From Akkermansia sp. (GTDB taxonomy: Bacteria; Verrucomicrobiota; Verrucomicrobiia; Verrucomicrobiales; Akkermansiaceae), in NCBI GenBank assembly GCA_024405435.1, contig JAKSOU010000002.1:20044-84043 (forward strand): 64,000 nucleotides of DNA. Direction: 5' to 3'. Below are positions 8,156 to 15,312 of this stretch, piece after piece. The position numbers and the translations under genes are program-made. The number at the start of each line of letters is the position of its first letter. The first letter of the stretch is position 1. Under the pieces are notes generated by a model. That model was not told the DNA's origin and did not search any database. It was given only the letters and a program-made list of their open reading frames with translations.

Positions 8156-8710
8156 CTAGACGAGGCTGGTGGGGGCCCAGGACCACGGGCGGTGGAAGTC
8201 CGGCTCGCCGTGGAGGTCGCTGGAGGTGGTCAAATAGAGGTAGTCCGGGGAGTTCTGGATGGCGGCGGCGGCCAGGCGGCAGTTTGCGGGGTTGATGCCG
8301 ATGGCCTCCAGGTACGCCAGCGGCAGCTCCGCACGGCACTCCCACGCGCCGTCGGGCGCAATCCCGCCCTGCGCCGAAACTGAGGGCAGGGGCGGCACCG
8401 ACAAATCGCGCACGCGCGGTTCGGTGAACACGCAGGCCCACCACGCGCCGTTGGGGGCCAGGTTGAACTCCATGTAGCGCGTGCCCTCCACGTTGGACAC
8501 AAAGAATTCCGCGGTGTCGTACTCCCACAGGCCCTCCACGAACTCGCCGGGCTGGGCGGTGGGGTGGAGCTTCACCGCGCGGCGCTGGCCTGCGGTGTAC
8601 ACCAGCTTGCCGTCCGCCACGCGGAACGCATAGCGCACGGGCTCCGGCAGCTCCGTGCCGTACCATTCCCTGCGCAGCTCACCGCTCAATTGTCCGTTCT
8701 CGCGTTCCAT
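8156..8710 (-). CDS. CBM9-like (DOMON-type) carbohydrate-binding domain protein
   Basis: 184 aa from the ATG at 8710. No signal peptide is visible. The body resembles family-9-like carbohydrate-binding domains found in secreted or periplasmic proteins: LWEYDTAEFF, RYMEFNLAPNGAWWAC and the closing DFHRPWSWAP are the recognisable blocks. The start was chosen because a TTGACA/TATGTA promoter ends 7 nt before this ATG; longer frames would start inside that promoter. It is the first gene of a two-gene unit with dnaG, an odd pairing with no obvious functional logic. Ligand unknown. Confidence 0.65.
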   Translation of the reverse strand: MERENGQLSGELRREWYGTELPEPVRYAFRVADGKLVYTAGQRRAVKLHPTAQPGEFVEGLWEYDTAEFFVSNVEGTRYMEFNLAPNGAWWACVFTEPRVRDLSVPPLPSVSAQGGIAPDGAWECRAELPLAYLEAIGINPANCRLAAAAIQNSPDYLYLTTSSDLHGEPDFHRPWSWAPTSLV

Positions 8711-8717
8711 CCCCCCA

Positions 8718-8746
8718 TACATACCACGGCACGGCCGGAATGTCAA
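8718..8746 (-). promoter_or_regulatory. Promoter of CBM9-like gene and dnaG, leaderless
   Basis: -35 TTGACA (8741-8746), 17-nt spacer, -10 TATGTA (8718-8723), 7 nt to the ATG at 8710. Confidence 0.7.
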
Positions 8747-8850
8747 TCATGCGTCTGGTGACTTCCTACGTGTATTTTTTCAATGAAATCTTGCATGTCG
8801 TGGTGGGGTTGCCTACCAACCACGCTTTATGGGGCGTCAAATCGCAAATG

Positions 8851-9561
8851 TCAATTCCCCATTTCCTTGGCGTTGGCGTGCATGATTTCCATCTGCAGGC
8901 GGGTGAGCTCCTCATCGAAAACGATGGGGCTGAGGGGTTCCCAATCGCTGCCGGAGCGCAGGCGGGCCAGCACCGTCTCCACGGGGCCGGCCAGGGTGGA
9001 GGCGGTGTCCAGCAGTGGTGTGACGAGCACGGCGGCGCCCTTCATGTAGTTGCGGCTCTCGCCGCGCATGCGGGGGCCTGCCACGGCCATGTTGTCGAAA
9101 CTGAAGCCCAGGTCCATCTTGTAGGTGTGCTCCAGGGAGAAGGGAAGGGTGGCGATGCGCTCCACGTCCATGTAGAAGCAGACGCGGCAGAGCTGCTTGA
9201 GGAGGCCGCAGATGACGGATGCGGGGAGGAGGCGGCCGTTGGAAATCATCATGTCGAGGGGCTCGCCCTTGATGCGCTCGTTGGCGAGGTACCAGGTGCC
9301 TTCGTCCTGCAGGAGCTCCAGCGGGGCGGCGATGTGGATGTTCCTGACCTGAGCCTTGGCGCGTGCACTCTCAATGAAGAACTGCACCTTTCGGCGGTCC
9401 TGGGCGGCGGCGGGGCGCAGGCCCTCCACCAGCACCTCTCGGCGCATGTCCTTTTGGGAGGCGGCGTAGGTGACGGTGGTGGGGGTTTCCTGCACGATGG
9501 AGGAGAGGATGTACTGCTCCCCGATGACCCTGGGCAGGTTGTAGGTCTGCGCCTCTTCCAT
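8851..9561 (-). CDS. Protein-kinase-like pseudoenzyme
   Basis: 236 aa. The N-terminal half follows the plan of a Ser/Thr kinase N-lobe: a first strand YILSSIV, a strand REVLVEGLR at the usual ATP-Lys position (no Lys in the expected place), a helix with FIESARAKAQ, then a hinge-like YLANERIKGEPL. I see no HRD catalytic loop and no DFG, and the chain is too short for a full C-lobe. I therefore read it as a degenerate kinase fold used for binding. It starts 3 nt after the fucosidase stop on the same strand, so it is probably co-transcribed. Confidence in the fold is moderate; function unknown. Confidence 0.5.
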   Translation of the reverse strand: MEEAQTYNLPRVIGEQYILSSIVQETPTTVTYAASQKDMRREVLVEGLRPAAAQDRRKVQFFIESARAKAQVRNIHIAAPLELLQDEGTWYLANERIKGEPLDMMISNGRLLPASVICGLLKQLCRVCFYMDVERIATLPFSLEHTYKMDLGFSFDNMAVAGPRMRGESRNYMKGAAVLVTPLLDTASTLAGPVETVLARLRSGSDWEPLSPIVFDEELTRLQMEIMHANAKEMGN

Positions 9562-9564
9562 GAA

Positions 9565-11034
9565 TCAGGGGTTGTGGGTGAGGTTGAGCACGGGCAGGCC
9601 CTGCACGGCGTTCTTCCAGGCGGCGGCGGGCACGGTGAATTCCATGAACGCGCGCGGCTCTTCCTGGCCGGGTTCCTCCACGCGGCGCATGCCCACCTTC
9701 ACCTCCGGCTGGCCGAGGATGGAGGGCGCCACGTTGTCCAGCTGGTGGGCGGGGATGCGCAGCACGTAGTCCTGCTGCACGCCGGCGGGCAGGAAGACGT
9801 AAATCTCCTCACCGGCGATGCTGGCGCCCACGCCCTCCGGGAAGTCCACGTCCAGCACGCCGCGGGTGCCGTAGATGGCCTTGGAGTTCACCTTCATCCA
9901 ATCGCCCACGCAGCGGAACACGTTCACCAGGGGCTCCGGGATGGAGCCGTCCACCTTGGGGCCAATGTTGAGCAGGAGGTTGCCGTTCTTGGCGGCGCAC
10001 TCCTCCAGCTTGGCGATGATTTCCTGCGGGCTCTTGAAGTTCAGGTCCACCTGGCAGTAGCCCCATCTGTCGCCCACGGTCATGCATGCCTCCCAGTCGG
10101 TGCCGGGGTAGCCCTTGGCGGGGATGCGCTTCTCCGGCGAGGTGTAGTCGCCGTGGCGGCGGGGCAGGATCTCGCCGTCGCGCGAGGCATCGAACCCGGA
10201 GAGGTTGTAGAGGCGGTTGTTCATGATGATGCCGGGCTGCAGGGTGTGGGCCATGGTCATGAGCTCGGTGGCCTTCCAGGCGCGGTCGCCCTCTGCGGCG
10301 CCCTGGGAGTAGTCCCACCACAGCACGCTGATGTCGCCGTACTTGGTGAGCAGCTCGCGCACCTGGCCGTGCAGGTATTTCAGGTAGGCCTCCTGGTCGC
10401 GCGGGATGCCCTTCTGCTTGAGCATGGCCTCCTGGTCCTCCGGGTAGCAGAGATCCGGGCAGATGGTGTTGTCGTAGGACGGATGGTGCCAGTCGATGAC
10501 GCTGTGGTAGAAGCCGATCTTGATGCCGCGCTTGCGGAAGGAATCCACGTACTCGCGCACGATGTCGCGCCCCACGGCCTTGCCGGCGCAGTAGTCGGTG
10601 GAGTCGGTGTCGAACAGGCCGAACCCCTCATGGTGCTTGGTGGTGAGCACGGCGTACTTGCATCCGGCGTAGGCGGCCAGCTCCGCCCAGGCCTCCGTGC
10701 AGCCGGGCGCCGGCTTGAACTTCGGCAGGGCCTCCGCCGCGTACGTGTCGGTATCCAGGCGCAGGTTGCGCTGAATCCACTCGCCGCCGCCGAACTGCCC
10801 CTTGAAAAAGCCGCCCAGCCCGGAGTACAGGCCGTAGTGGATGAACATGCCGAACTTGGCATCGCGCCACCACTGCATGCGGGCGTCGCGCTGCGCGTCC
10901 GTCTCCTCCCACGGCAATACGACCTTTGCCTGCGGCTGTTCCGCCGCGGCGGGCGCCTTATCTTCCGGCTGCCCGGCGAACGCGCCCAGGCCCAGCCCCA
11001 TCATGCACAATGCGGAAATCGTCTTGGTCATCAT
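9565..11034 (-). CDS. Secreted alpha-L-fucosidase, GH29
   Basis: 489 aa from the ATG at 11034. The N-terminal Sec signal peptide is hydrophobic up to about residue 20, ending AFA before GQPEDK. GH29 hallmarks include the conserved WWRDAKFGMFIHYGLYS block near the start of the domain, TTKHHEGFGLF, and VLWWDYSQG, where the Asp is the likely nucleophile. Retaining GH29 enzymes release terminal L-fucose from mucin or milk-type glycans; export fits that role. The start is set by a promoter that ends 7 nt upstream; a second ATG follows directly. The pseudokinase gene is coupled downstream. Linkage preference cannot be told. Confidence 0.9.
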   Translation of the reverse strand: MMTKTISALCMMGLGLGAFAGQPEDKAPAAAEQPQAKVVLPWEETDAQRDARMQWWRDAKFGMFIHYGLYSGLGGFFKGQFGGGEWIQRNLRLDTDTYAAEALPKFKPAPGCTEAWAELAAYAGCKYAVLTTKHHEGFGLFDTDSTDYCAGKAVGRDIVREYVDSFRKRGIKIGFYHSVIDWHHPSYDNTICPDLCYPEDQEAMLKQKGIPRDQEAYLKYLHGQVRELLTKYGDISVLWWDYSQGAAEGDRAWKATELMTMAHTLQPGIIMNNRLYNLSGFDASRDGEILPRRHGDYTSPEKRIPAKGYPGTDWEACMTVGDRWGYCQVDLNFKSPQEIIAKLEECAAKNGNLLLNIGPKVDGSIPEPLVNVFRCVGDWMKVNSKAIYGTRGVLDVDFPEGVGASIAGEEIYVFLPAGVQQDYVLRIPAHQLDNVAPSILGQPEVKVGMRRVEEPGQEEPRAFMEFTVPAAAWKNAVQGLPVLNLTHNP

Positions 11035-11041
11035 GCTTCCT

Positions 11042-11069
11042 ACTCTACCACACCCCCGCGCGGATGCAA
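11042..11069 (-). promoter_or_regulatory. Fucosidase promoter, leaderless
   Basis: -35 TTGCAT (11064-11069), 16-nt spacer, -10 TAGAGT (11042-11047), 7 nt to the ATG at 11034. Confidence 0.65.
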
Positions 11070-11122
11070 GGGAATTCACATGGCCGGGCGTGGAGGGGCA
11101 GGGGATACCTCACGAGTTGGAA

Positions 11123-11149
11123 AATTAAGATTAAGATGAGGATTAAGAG
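11123..11149. repeat. TTAAGA-type AT-rich tract
   Basis: A single tract of ATTAAG/GATGAG units in the divergent region between the fucosidase and the C-GCAxxG-C-C gene. Confidence 0.55.
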
Positions 11150-11190
11150 TTTGTGTGGAGTATAACCCTGAACGCCGCATTTTGCCAATT

Positions 11191-11251
11191 TGCCATTTTT
11201 TCCTACGAAAAACTGGCAGAATGTGCCACTTTTTCCTAGGAAAAAGTGGCA
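11191..11251. promoter_or_regulatory. Two tandem 28-nt palindromes
   Basis: The second (11224-11251) is a perfect palindrome with half-site TGCCACTTTTTCCT followed at once by its reverse complement. The first (11191-11218) is an imperfect copy with the same TGCCA ... TGGCA ends. Five nt separate them, giving a 33-nt spacing, about three helical turns. They lie in the intergenic region of two divergent genes, so operators for a dimeric regulator are the simplest reading; back-to-back terminators are the alternative. The remainder of 11035-11357 holds only the promoters and the AT tract. Confidence 0.6.
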
Positions 11252-11357
11252 AAACGGGCGGAACGCGGTATCAGAACAGGGGGATGAGGGGCACGCCCGG
11301 GACGGGTTTTTCCTTTTCCCCGCGCATTTGCCGTGCTAGAATGCATCCACTTCCACC

Positions 11358-11801
11358 ATGCCGCAAGAGAAAGCATCAGAATACTTCCACCGCGGGTTCA
11401 ACTGCGCTCAGTCCGTCTTTGCAGCCTTTGCCGCGGAGATGGGACTGCCGGAGGACACCGCCCTGCGCATCCCCGCCGCATTCGGCGCCGGGCTCGGCCG
11501 CATGCGCGGCACCTGCGGTGCCTTTGCCGGGCTCGCCATGGTGGCCGGGTTCAAGCACGGCAACCTCACCGGGGAACCCGCCGACAAGGAGCGAATCTTC
11601 CAGCTCACGCGGCAGCTGGCTGAGGCCTTCCGCGCGGAGTTCGGCAGCCTGCAGTGCCGCGAGCTCCTGCACCTGCCGGAAAATGCACAGGAAGGCGCGC
11701 GCCCGAACGAGCGCAACGCCGCCTATTACGCATCCCGTCCCTGCGGGCGCTGCGTGGCGTTCTGCGCCTCCAAGGCCGCCGAAATACTGGCGAACCGATA
11801 G
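11358..11801 (+). CDS. C-GCAxxG-C-C family protein
   Basis: 147 aa. It belongs to the small Cys-rich family named for its C-GCAxxG-C-C pattern: NCAQSVFAAF near residue 15, GTCGAFAG near 52, then CRELL and a C-terminal CGRCVAFC. The spaced Cys residues suggest a redox or metal (possibly haem or Fe-S) role, but no activity is established for the family. It is often linked to redox operons; here it stands alone. A TAGAAT -10 box 12-17 nt before the ATG gives a short leader. Cytoplasmic, with no signal peptide. Confidence 0.8.
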   Translation: MPQEKASEYFHRGFNCAQSVFAAFAAEMGLPEDTALRIPAAFGAGLGRMRGTCGAFAGLAMVAGFKHGNLTGEPADKERIFQLTRQLAEAFRAEFGSLQCRELLHLPENAQEGARPNERNAAYYASRPCGRCVAFCASKAAEILANR

Positions 11802-11862
11802 GCAAACCAGGCGGTATGCCGCGGCGCAGTCATACTTTTTTTTACTTTTTTTCAAAAAAAGC

Positions 11863-11892
11863 TTGACGCAGGGCGGGGTAGGGGGGTAACAT
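11863..11892 (+). promoter_or_regulatory. Promoter for candidate small RNA
   Basis: -35 TTGACG (11863-11868), 18-nt spacer, -10 TAACAT (11887-11892). Unlike the gene promoters in this window, no start codon follows 6-8 nt downstream. Confidence 0.45.
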
Positions 11893-11898
11893 TCACTC

Positions 11899-12000
11899 GT
11901 CTACGGGACCGGACGTAAAATTGGTTCCCGGGCTCGAAAGAGTCCGATTCATAGGGTAGTTGGGCACCCAGGGGCTTCGGCCCCTGGGTGACTTCCTTTT
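11899..12000 (+). ncRNA. Candidate small structured RNA
   Basis: About 100 nt between a TTGACG/TAACAT promoter and a terminator-like hairpin (11965-11990: 11-bp stem closed by TTCG, followed by a pyrimidine/T-rich stretch). Internally GGGACC can pair with GGTTCC, and CTC-GAAA-GAG can form a tetraloop hairpin. I could not match it to tRNA, tmRNA, SRP RNA, RNase P RNA or a riboswitch I know. There is no good open frame on the plus strand. Support is positional and structural only. Confidence 0.35.
11965..12000 (+). terminator. Hairpin with TTCG loop at end of candidate RNA
   Basis: CACCCAGGGGC, TTCG, GCCCCTGGGTG, then ACTTCCTTTT. Confidence 0.55.
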
Positions 12001-12010
12001 CCGGAGGTGC

Positions 12011-12042
12011 AAAAAAGGGAAGCCGCGCAGAACGCGGCTTCC
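12011..12042 (-). terminator. Intrinsic terminator of YD-repeat gene
   Basis: Perfect 10-bp stem GGAAGCCGCG (5-nt loop), followed on the minus strand by CCTTTTTTG. Confidence 0.8.
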
Positions 12043-12070
12043 GAAAGGGGCAGGGGAGTATGATGGAATA

Positions 12071-12475
12071 TCAGTGGCTCTTGGAACCCTTGTAGGACCC
12101 CGTCTTGTCGTAGTAGCGGGTGGTACCGCCGCTGTTGGAGGCCGAACCCTTGAAGGAGCCGCTCTTGTCGTAGTATCGCGTGGTGCCGCCGCTGTTGGAG
12201 GACGAGCCCTGGAAAGAACCGGACTTGTCGTAATAGCGCGTGGTTCCACCGCTCTCCGTGGCAGAGCCAATAAAGGAGCCGCTCTTGTCGTAGTAGCGCG
12301 TGGTGTTGCCGCTGCGCTGCGCGGAGCCCTGGTAGGAGCCGGTCTTGTCGTAGTAGCGGGTGGTGTCGCCGCTGGTGGAGGCAGAGCCCTCGTAGCCGCC
12401 GCTGCCGTTGTAGAATCGCGGGCTGTCGGCAAGCGCGAAGGACGCCGTCATCAGGATCAGTATAATGGATTTCAT
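12071..12475 (-). CDS. Secreted 20-residue tandem-repeat protein (RYYDxxGSxxGS repeats)
   Basis: 134 aa from the ATG at 12475. A short signal peptide (hydrophobic, ending FALA before DSPRF) is followed by nearly the whole mature chain as five full and one partial copy of a 20-residue unit, RYYDKSGSFxGSAxxSGGTT. Tyr, Asp, Gly and Ser are strictly phased, which suggests a regular beta-solenoid or adhesin-like stalk. Similar short YD/G-type repeats occur in secreted and phage-type proteins, but I know no function. At DNA level the units are 60 nt and very alike, so copy-number change by slippage is likely. It has its own intrinsic terminator. The -10 region is probably in the TATATATATA stretch near 12500. 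Confidence 0.75.
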   Translation of the reverse strand: MKSIILILMTASFALADSPRFYNGSGGYEGSASTSGDTTRYYDKTGSYQGSAQRSGNTTRYYDKSGSFIGSATESGGTTRYYDKSGSFQGSSSNSGGTTRYYDKSGSFKGSASNSGGTTRYYDKTGSYKGSKSH

Positions 12476-12533
12476 ATTGATGTTGGGTTTGTTTGTTGGC
12501 GTATATATATATTGGCGCACGCGGCGCCGCGGA

Positions 12534-13175
12534 TTATTCCAGGGTAAAGGTGATGTTTTCCATTTCCGTTTCGCGCGACATCTCGCGGATGCGGCAGGTG
12601 GCCTTGCCGGTGATGACCTTGGTGCCGTCCGCCTTCTTGGTGTAGTCGATGAAGGTCAGCACGTAATCCGCCGACGAGCTGGATTTGGCGTCCACCTGGC
12701 GCACGCGCACCTTGGCCGTGCAGTCTGCCGTCTTGCGGTAGTCGGCGGAGTAGCTCACTCCGTCCTGCCAGCGTCCGGCGACGGAATTGCCGTTGGGGAA
12801 CGTGTAGCTGCGCGCGGATTCACCCTCCAGTGCGCTCCATTCGCCCCAAGAGCCCGGCGTGCCGCTCGGGTACAGCTCACGGCAGCGGATGCGCGCACCC
12901 TTCCCGTACGTGAACTTCAGCGTCTTGTGCGCCACCTTGTCCGGCGCGTACGTGAACTTCAGCGTTATGTGCGCCACCTTGTCCGTCGACCTCAACTGCT
13001 GTCCATCGGAACAGACCATGACTGCCGTGTTCCCGTGAATCTCCGTCTTCACCTCGCCAGTGCCCACGTACTCGGATTCCGGCTTTCCGGATTCCGTCTG
13101 CGGCTCTGCGCCGTCCGCCAACGCCACAGCACTCGCCAGAACTACGCCAGCCATCACTGCATGAATCTTCATCAT
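12534..13175 (-). CDS. Secreted protein of unknown function with internal 14-residue duplication
   Basis: 213 aa with a signal peptide ending near ALADG. I do not recognise a family. The mature part is rich in Ser, Thr, Lys and charged residues and contains two adjacent copies of DKVAHxTLKFTY, encoded by a 42-nt direct repeat (12906-12985), and six Cys that could pair outside the cytoplasm. A second ATG follows the first; the promoter (-35 TTGCGC, -10 TAGAAA, 6 nt) favours 13175. It is next to the YD-repeat gene on the same strand, 58 nt apart, so the two may be a secreted pair. Confidence 0.65.
   Translation of the reverse strand: MMKIHAVMAGVVLASAVALADGAEPQTESGKPESEYVGTGEVKTEIHGNTAVMVCSDGQQLRSTDKVAHITLKFTYAPDKVAHKTLKFTYGKGARIRCRELYPSGTPGSWGEWSALEGESARSYTFPNGNSVAGRWQDGVSYSADYRKTADCTAKVRVRQVDAKSSSSADYVLTFIDYTKKADGTKVITGKATCRIREMSRETEMENITFTLE
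12906..12985. repeat. In-frame 42-nt-period direct repeat
   Basis: Two 38-nt copies differing at two positions, period 42 nt, inside the secreted protein gene. Confidence 0.8.
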
Positions 13176-13181
13176 ACCCGT

Positions 13182-13210
13182 TTTCTATCACAAAACCCCT
13201 CTACGCGCAA
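13182..13210 (-). promoter_or_regulatory. Promoter of secreted protein gene, leaderless
   Basis: -35 TTGCGC (13205-13210), 17-nt spacer, -10 TAGAAA (13182-13187), 6 nt to the ATG at 13175. Confidence 0.6.
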
Positions 13211-13294
13211 GCATTTCCGCTATTTTGCATTACATATATTATGCGAAGTTGTAAATTTGCGTGACGGGGTTGATGCCCTGCTTGGGAATGGGAG

Positions 13295-13341
13295 AAATCC
13301 AAAATCCAAAATCCAACATCACAAATCCACAATCGAAAATC
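13295..13341. repeat. ATCCAAA/ATCCACA-type AT-rich tract
   Basis: Degenerate heptamer-like tract (AAATCCA units) upstream of the osmC promoter. The rest of the 13211-13395 gap shows no gene. Confidence 0.55.
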
Positions 13342-13395
13342 AGCGAGTGCCTGCGTATTCCCGCCTCGCGCACAAACCAATCCGCCAAAATGAAC

Positions 13396-13423
13396 TTGAC
13401 GCAGTCAACAGCGGTGGTATGCT
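13396..13423 (+). promoter_or_regulatory. osmC-like gene promoter, leaderless
   Basis: -35 TTGACG (13396-13401), 16-nt spacer, -10 TATGCT (13418-13423), 6 nt to the ATG at 13430. Confidence 0.7.
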
Positions 13424-13429
13424 GTTGCC

Positions 13430-13837
13430 ATGGTTAAGTGCAAGATGACATACTGCGGCGGACTGCATTGCGAGCTGGTCCACGAGCCCTCCGGTGCGAA
13501 AGTGATCACGGATGCGCCGGTGGACAACCACGGCAAGGGCGAATCGTTCTCGCCGACGGATTTGATGTGCTCTGCGATGGCCGGCTGCATGGCCACAATC
13601 ATGGGCATCTACGCGGAGGAACACAACCTGGACCTGCGAGGGATGACGATTGAGGTGGCGAAGATCATGAACCCGAACCCGCGGCGCATTGCGCGCATCG
13701 AGACGGAAATATGCGTGCCGCTGCCGGAGGACAACCCGCACAAGGAAGCGCTGGCGCAGTGCGCGCTGGGAAGCCCCGCCATGCGCAGCTTCCACCCGGA
13801 TATCGAGGTGCCCATCACCTGGAAATGGGTGGGCTGA
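13430..13837 (+). CDS. OsmC/Ohr-family protein
   Basis: 135 aa, the family's usual size. OsmC-type proteins reduce organic hydroperoxides with a Cys pair and form domain-swapped dimers in the cytoplasm. The SPTDLMCSAMAGCMAT helix carries the first conserved Cys; the second region (ALAQCALGSPAMRSF) carries a Cys close to the usual site. The leading GLHCELVHEPSG strand and the closing IEVPITWKW are typical. Most like the YhfA-type OsmC subgroup, whose physiological substrate is less clear than that of Ohr. First gene of a plus-strand run (osmC, membrane protein, two lipoproteins, tlyA) with short gaps. Confidence 0.8.
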   Translation: MVKCKMTYCGGLHCELVHEPSGAKVITDAPVDNHGKGESFSPTDLMCSAMAGCMATIMGIYAEEHNLDLRGMTIEVAKIMNPNPRRIARIETEICVPLPEDNPHKEALAQCALGSPAMRSFHPDIEVPITWKWVG

Positions 13838-13858
13838 TCCTACACCGAAAGCCATCAC

Positions 13859-14338
13859 ATGAAGCGTCTGACCTACATCTACTGGGGCGTGCCGGCGGCG
13901 TGTGCGCTGTCGCTGCTGCGGGGGTATGTCTCCGGCACGGCGCACGTGAGCCTGTTCTGGGTGTCGCTGCTCCCGGCCCTGGTGCTGTGGGGCGCCACGT
14001 GGCTGCGCCTGCAGGAGAACCGCGCCATGAGGCCGGAGTTCTCCGCGCTGGCGGTGCTGCCGCACCTGGTGTTCTTCGGCGCGATGGCGGCGGGCGAGGA
14101 CCTGCTGTCGCAGGTACAAGCCAACATCTGGATAATCGTGTACACGCTGATGTGGCTGGGAGCCGCGCTGGGCATGGTCATGGCGCTCTGCCCCTCCGCG
14201 GACGAGAAGAAGGAAAAGGCCGCCAAGGGCGGGCGCGACGCCGTGTTCATCATGATGTCCATCCTCACGCTCGCATACTGCTGGTACAACTGGACCTACA
14301 CCACCAGGGACATTTTCCTCAAACTCTATACCACCTGA
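13859..14338 (+). CDS. Small integral membrane protein, unknown
   Basis: 159 aa with four predicted membrane helices (about 8-24, 32-48, 62-80 and 88-106) plus a weaker one near 130-145. A charged loop, SADEKKEKAAKGGRD, lies near residue 115-130. I do not recognise a family. It lies 21 nt after the osmC-like gene and ends immediately before the first lipoprotein gene, so it is part of the same run. Confidence 0.6.
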   Translation: MKRLTYIYWGVPAACALSLLRGYVSGTAHVSLFWVSLLPALVLWGATWLRLQENRAMRPEFSALAVLPHLVFFGAMAAGEDLLSQVQANIWIIVYTLMWLGAALGMVMALCPSADEKKEKAAKGGRDAVFIMMSILTLAYCWYNWTYTTRDIFLKLYTT

Positions 14339-14339
14339 C

Positions 14340-14756
14340 ATGAACGCTGCGAACCGGACACTCCTGCTTGCATGCGGCACGGCGCTGATGGCGTCGTGCA
14401 GCGATTTCTACCAGACAGACGGCCGCGCCACGGTGAGCGGCAATTCCGTATACGCGCGAGCGCAGCAGGTAGCGTACGCCCCTAAAACCGTGGCACCCCC
14501 TGCCCCCAAGGATTCCAACATCGCGTACTACGTGCCCGCAAGCTCAGTGCCGCGCGGCGTCCGTGAACTCCACATCTACAAAAAGGCTCCCGTCTTGCAG
14601 CAGCCCTCCCCGCAGGAACTCCTGAAGAACGCGCCTGCCCCGGAACCCGAACCCGTGGTGGAGGACAGCGAACTGGAACACATCCCCGACGAGCTCTTGG
14701 AGCAGCCCGCCGGCACGCATTCCCACCAAGTCCCGGCCGGGAACCAAACCCTGTAA
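14340..14756 (+). CDS. Lipoprotein, paralogue 1
   Basis: 138 aa. The signal peptide ends in the lipobox LMASC, so the protein should be lipid-modified at Cys20 and membrane-anchored. The mature start SDFYQTDGRATVSGNSVY shares the pattern YxxTDGxATVxGxSVY with the next gene. The rest is Pro/Ala/Glu-rich and probably disordered. ATG begins one base after the preceding stop codon. No known domain; a structural or anchoring role is a guess. Confidence 0.65.
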   Translation: MNAANRTLLLACGTALMASCSDFYQTDGRATVSGNSVYARAQQVAYAPKTVAPPAPKDSNIAYYVPASSVPRGVRELHIYKKAPVLQQPSPQELLKNAPAPEPEPVVEDSELEHIPDELLEQPAGTHSHQVPAGNQTL

Positions 14757-14776
14757 ACAATACCATCACACCCACC

Positions 14777-15298
14777 ATGAACAAGTCTATCGTCCCCTTT
14801 GTGATAACGTCCGCCATCCTGGCGTCTTGCGACCACTACGACCGCACGGACGGCCATGCCACGGTGATCGGCCCGTCCGTTTACTCCAACTACAACCCAC
14901 AGTCGAGAGCGCGCGAGGTGCAACCGCCCGTGCGCCGCGTGGAGCCCAAGCCGGCACCCCCTGCCCCGGCACCACAACCCGCAGCACCAGCTCCCAAGCC
15001 TGAGGCACCCCCTGCCCCGGTGGCATCTCCCGTGAGCCAGAACCAGCCGCGAGTGGCCGAGACCCCCTCCCCCGCACCGGCTCCCAAGCCCGCGGCAGCC
15101 CCCAAGCCTGCTCCTGCACCCCAACAGGTGGTTATTCCATCGCCGAATGAGTTGCCGCAGCAGCAGTCCGCCCCTGCGGCCAAGCCCGCGCCGATTCCAG
15201 CCCCCGCTCCCGCAGCGCAGGAGGAACAGCCCGCCAAGCCCACCTATGCCGTCATGCCCGGCCAGAACCGAGGCTTGAGGGTGCGTCCCCGCCGATAA
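14777..15298 (+). CDS. Lipoprotein, paralogue 2, Pro/Ala-rich
   Basis: 173 aa. Lipobox ILASC, then DHYDRTDGHATVIGPSVY matching paralogue 1. From about residue 50 onward it is a long Pro-Ala-Lys linker (PAPAPK repeats) that could span the periplasm or contact peptidoglycan. It ends in a basic tail RGLRVRPRR. Sequence similarity to paralogue 1 is confined to the first 40 residues, the part next to the membrane. 14 nt separate it from tlyA. Confidence 0.65.
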   Translation: MNKSIVPFVITSAILASCDHYDRTDGHATVIGPSVYSNYNPQSRAREVQPPVRRVEPKPAPPAPAPQPAAPAPKPEAPPAPVASPVSQNQPRVAETPSPAPAPKPAAAPKPAPAPQQVVIPSPNELPQQQSAPAAKPAPIPAPAPAAQEEQPAKPTYAVMPGQNRGLRVRPRR

Positions 15299-15312
15299 AA
15301 TCCACAAATCCC

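Noticed and set aside
11899..12000. tRNA or tmRNA at this site
   Set aside because: No acceptor stem, T-loop consensus or CCA in either strand.
11893..12432. Minus-strand Thr/Ala/Arg-rich frame overlapping the YD-repeat gene
   Set aside because: It is the repeat gene read in another frame; the signal peptide and repeats belong to 12071-12475.
12906..12985. CRISPR-like direct repeat
   Set aside because: Only two copies without spacers, in frame inside a gene.
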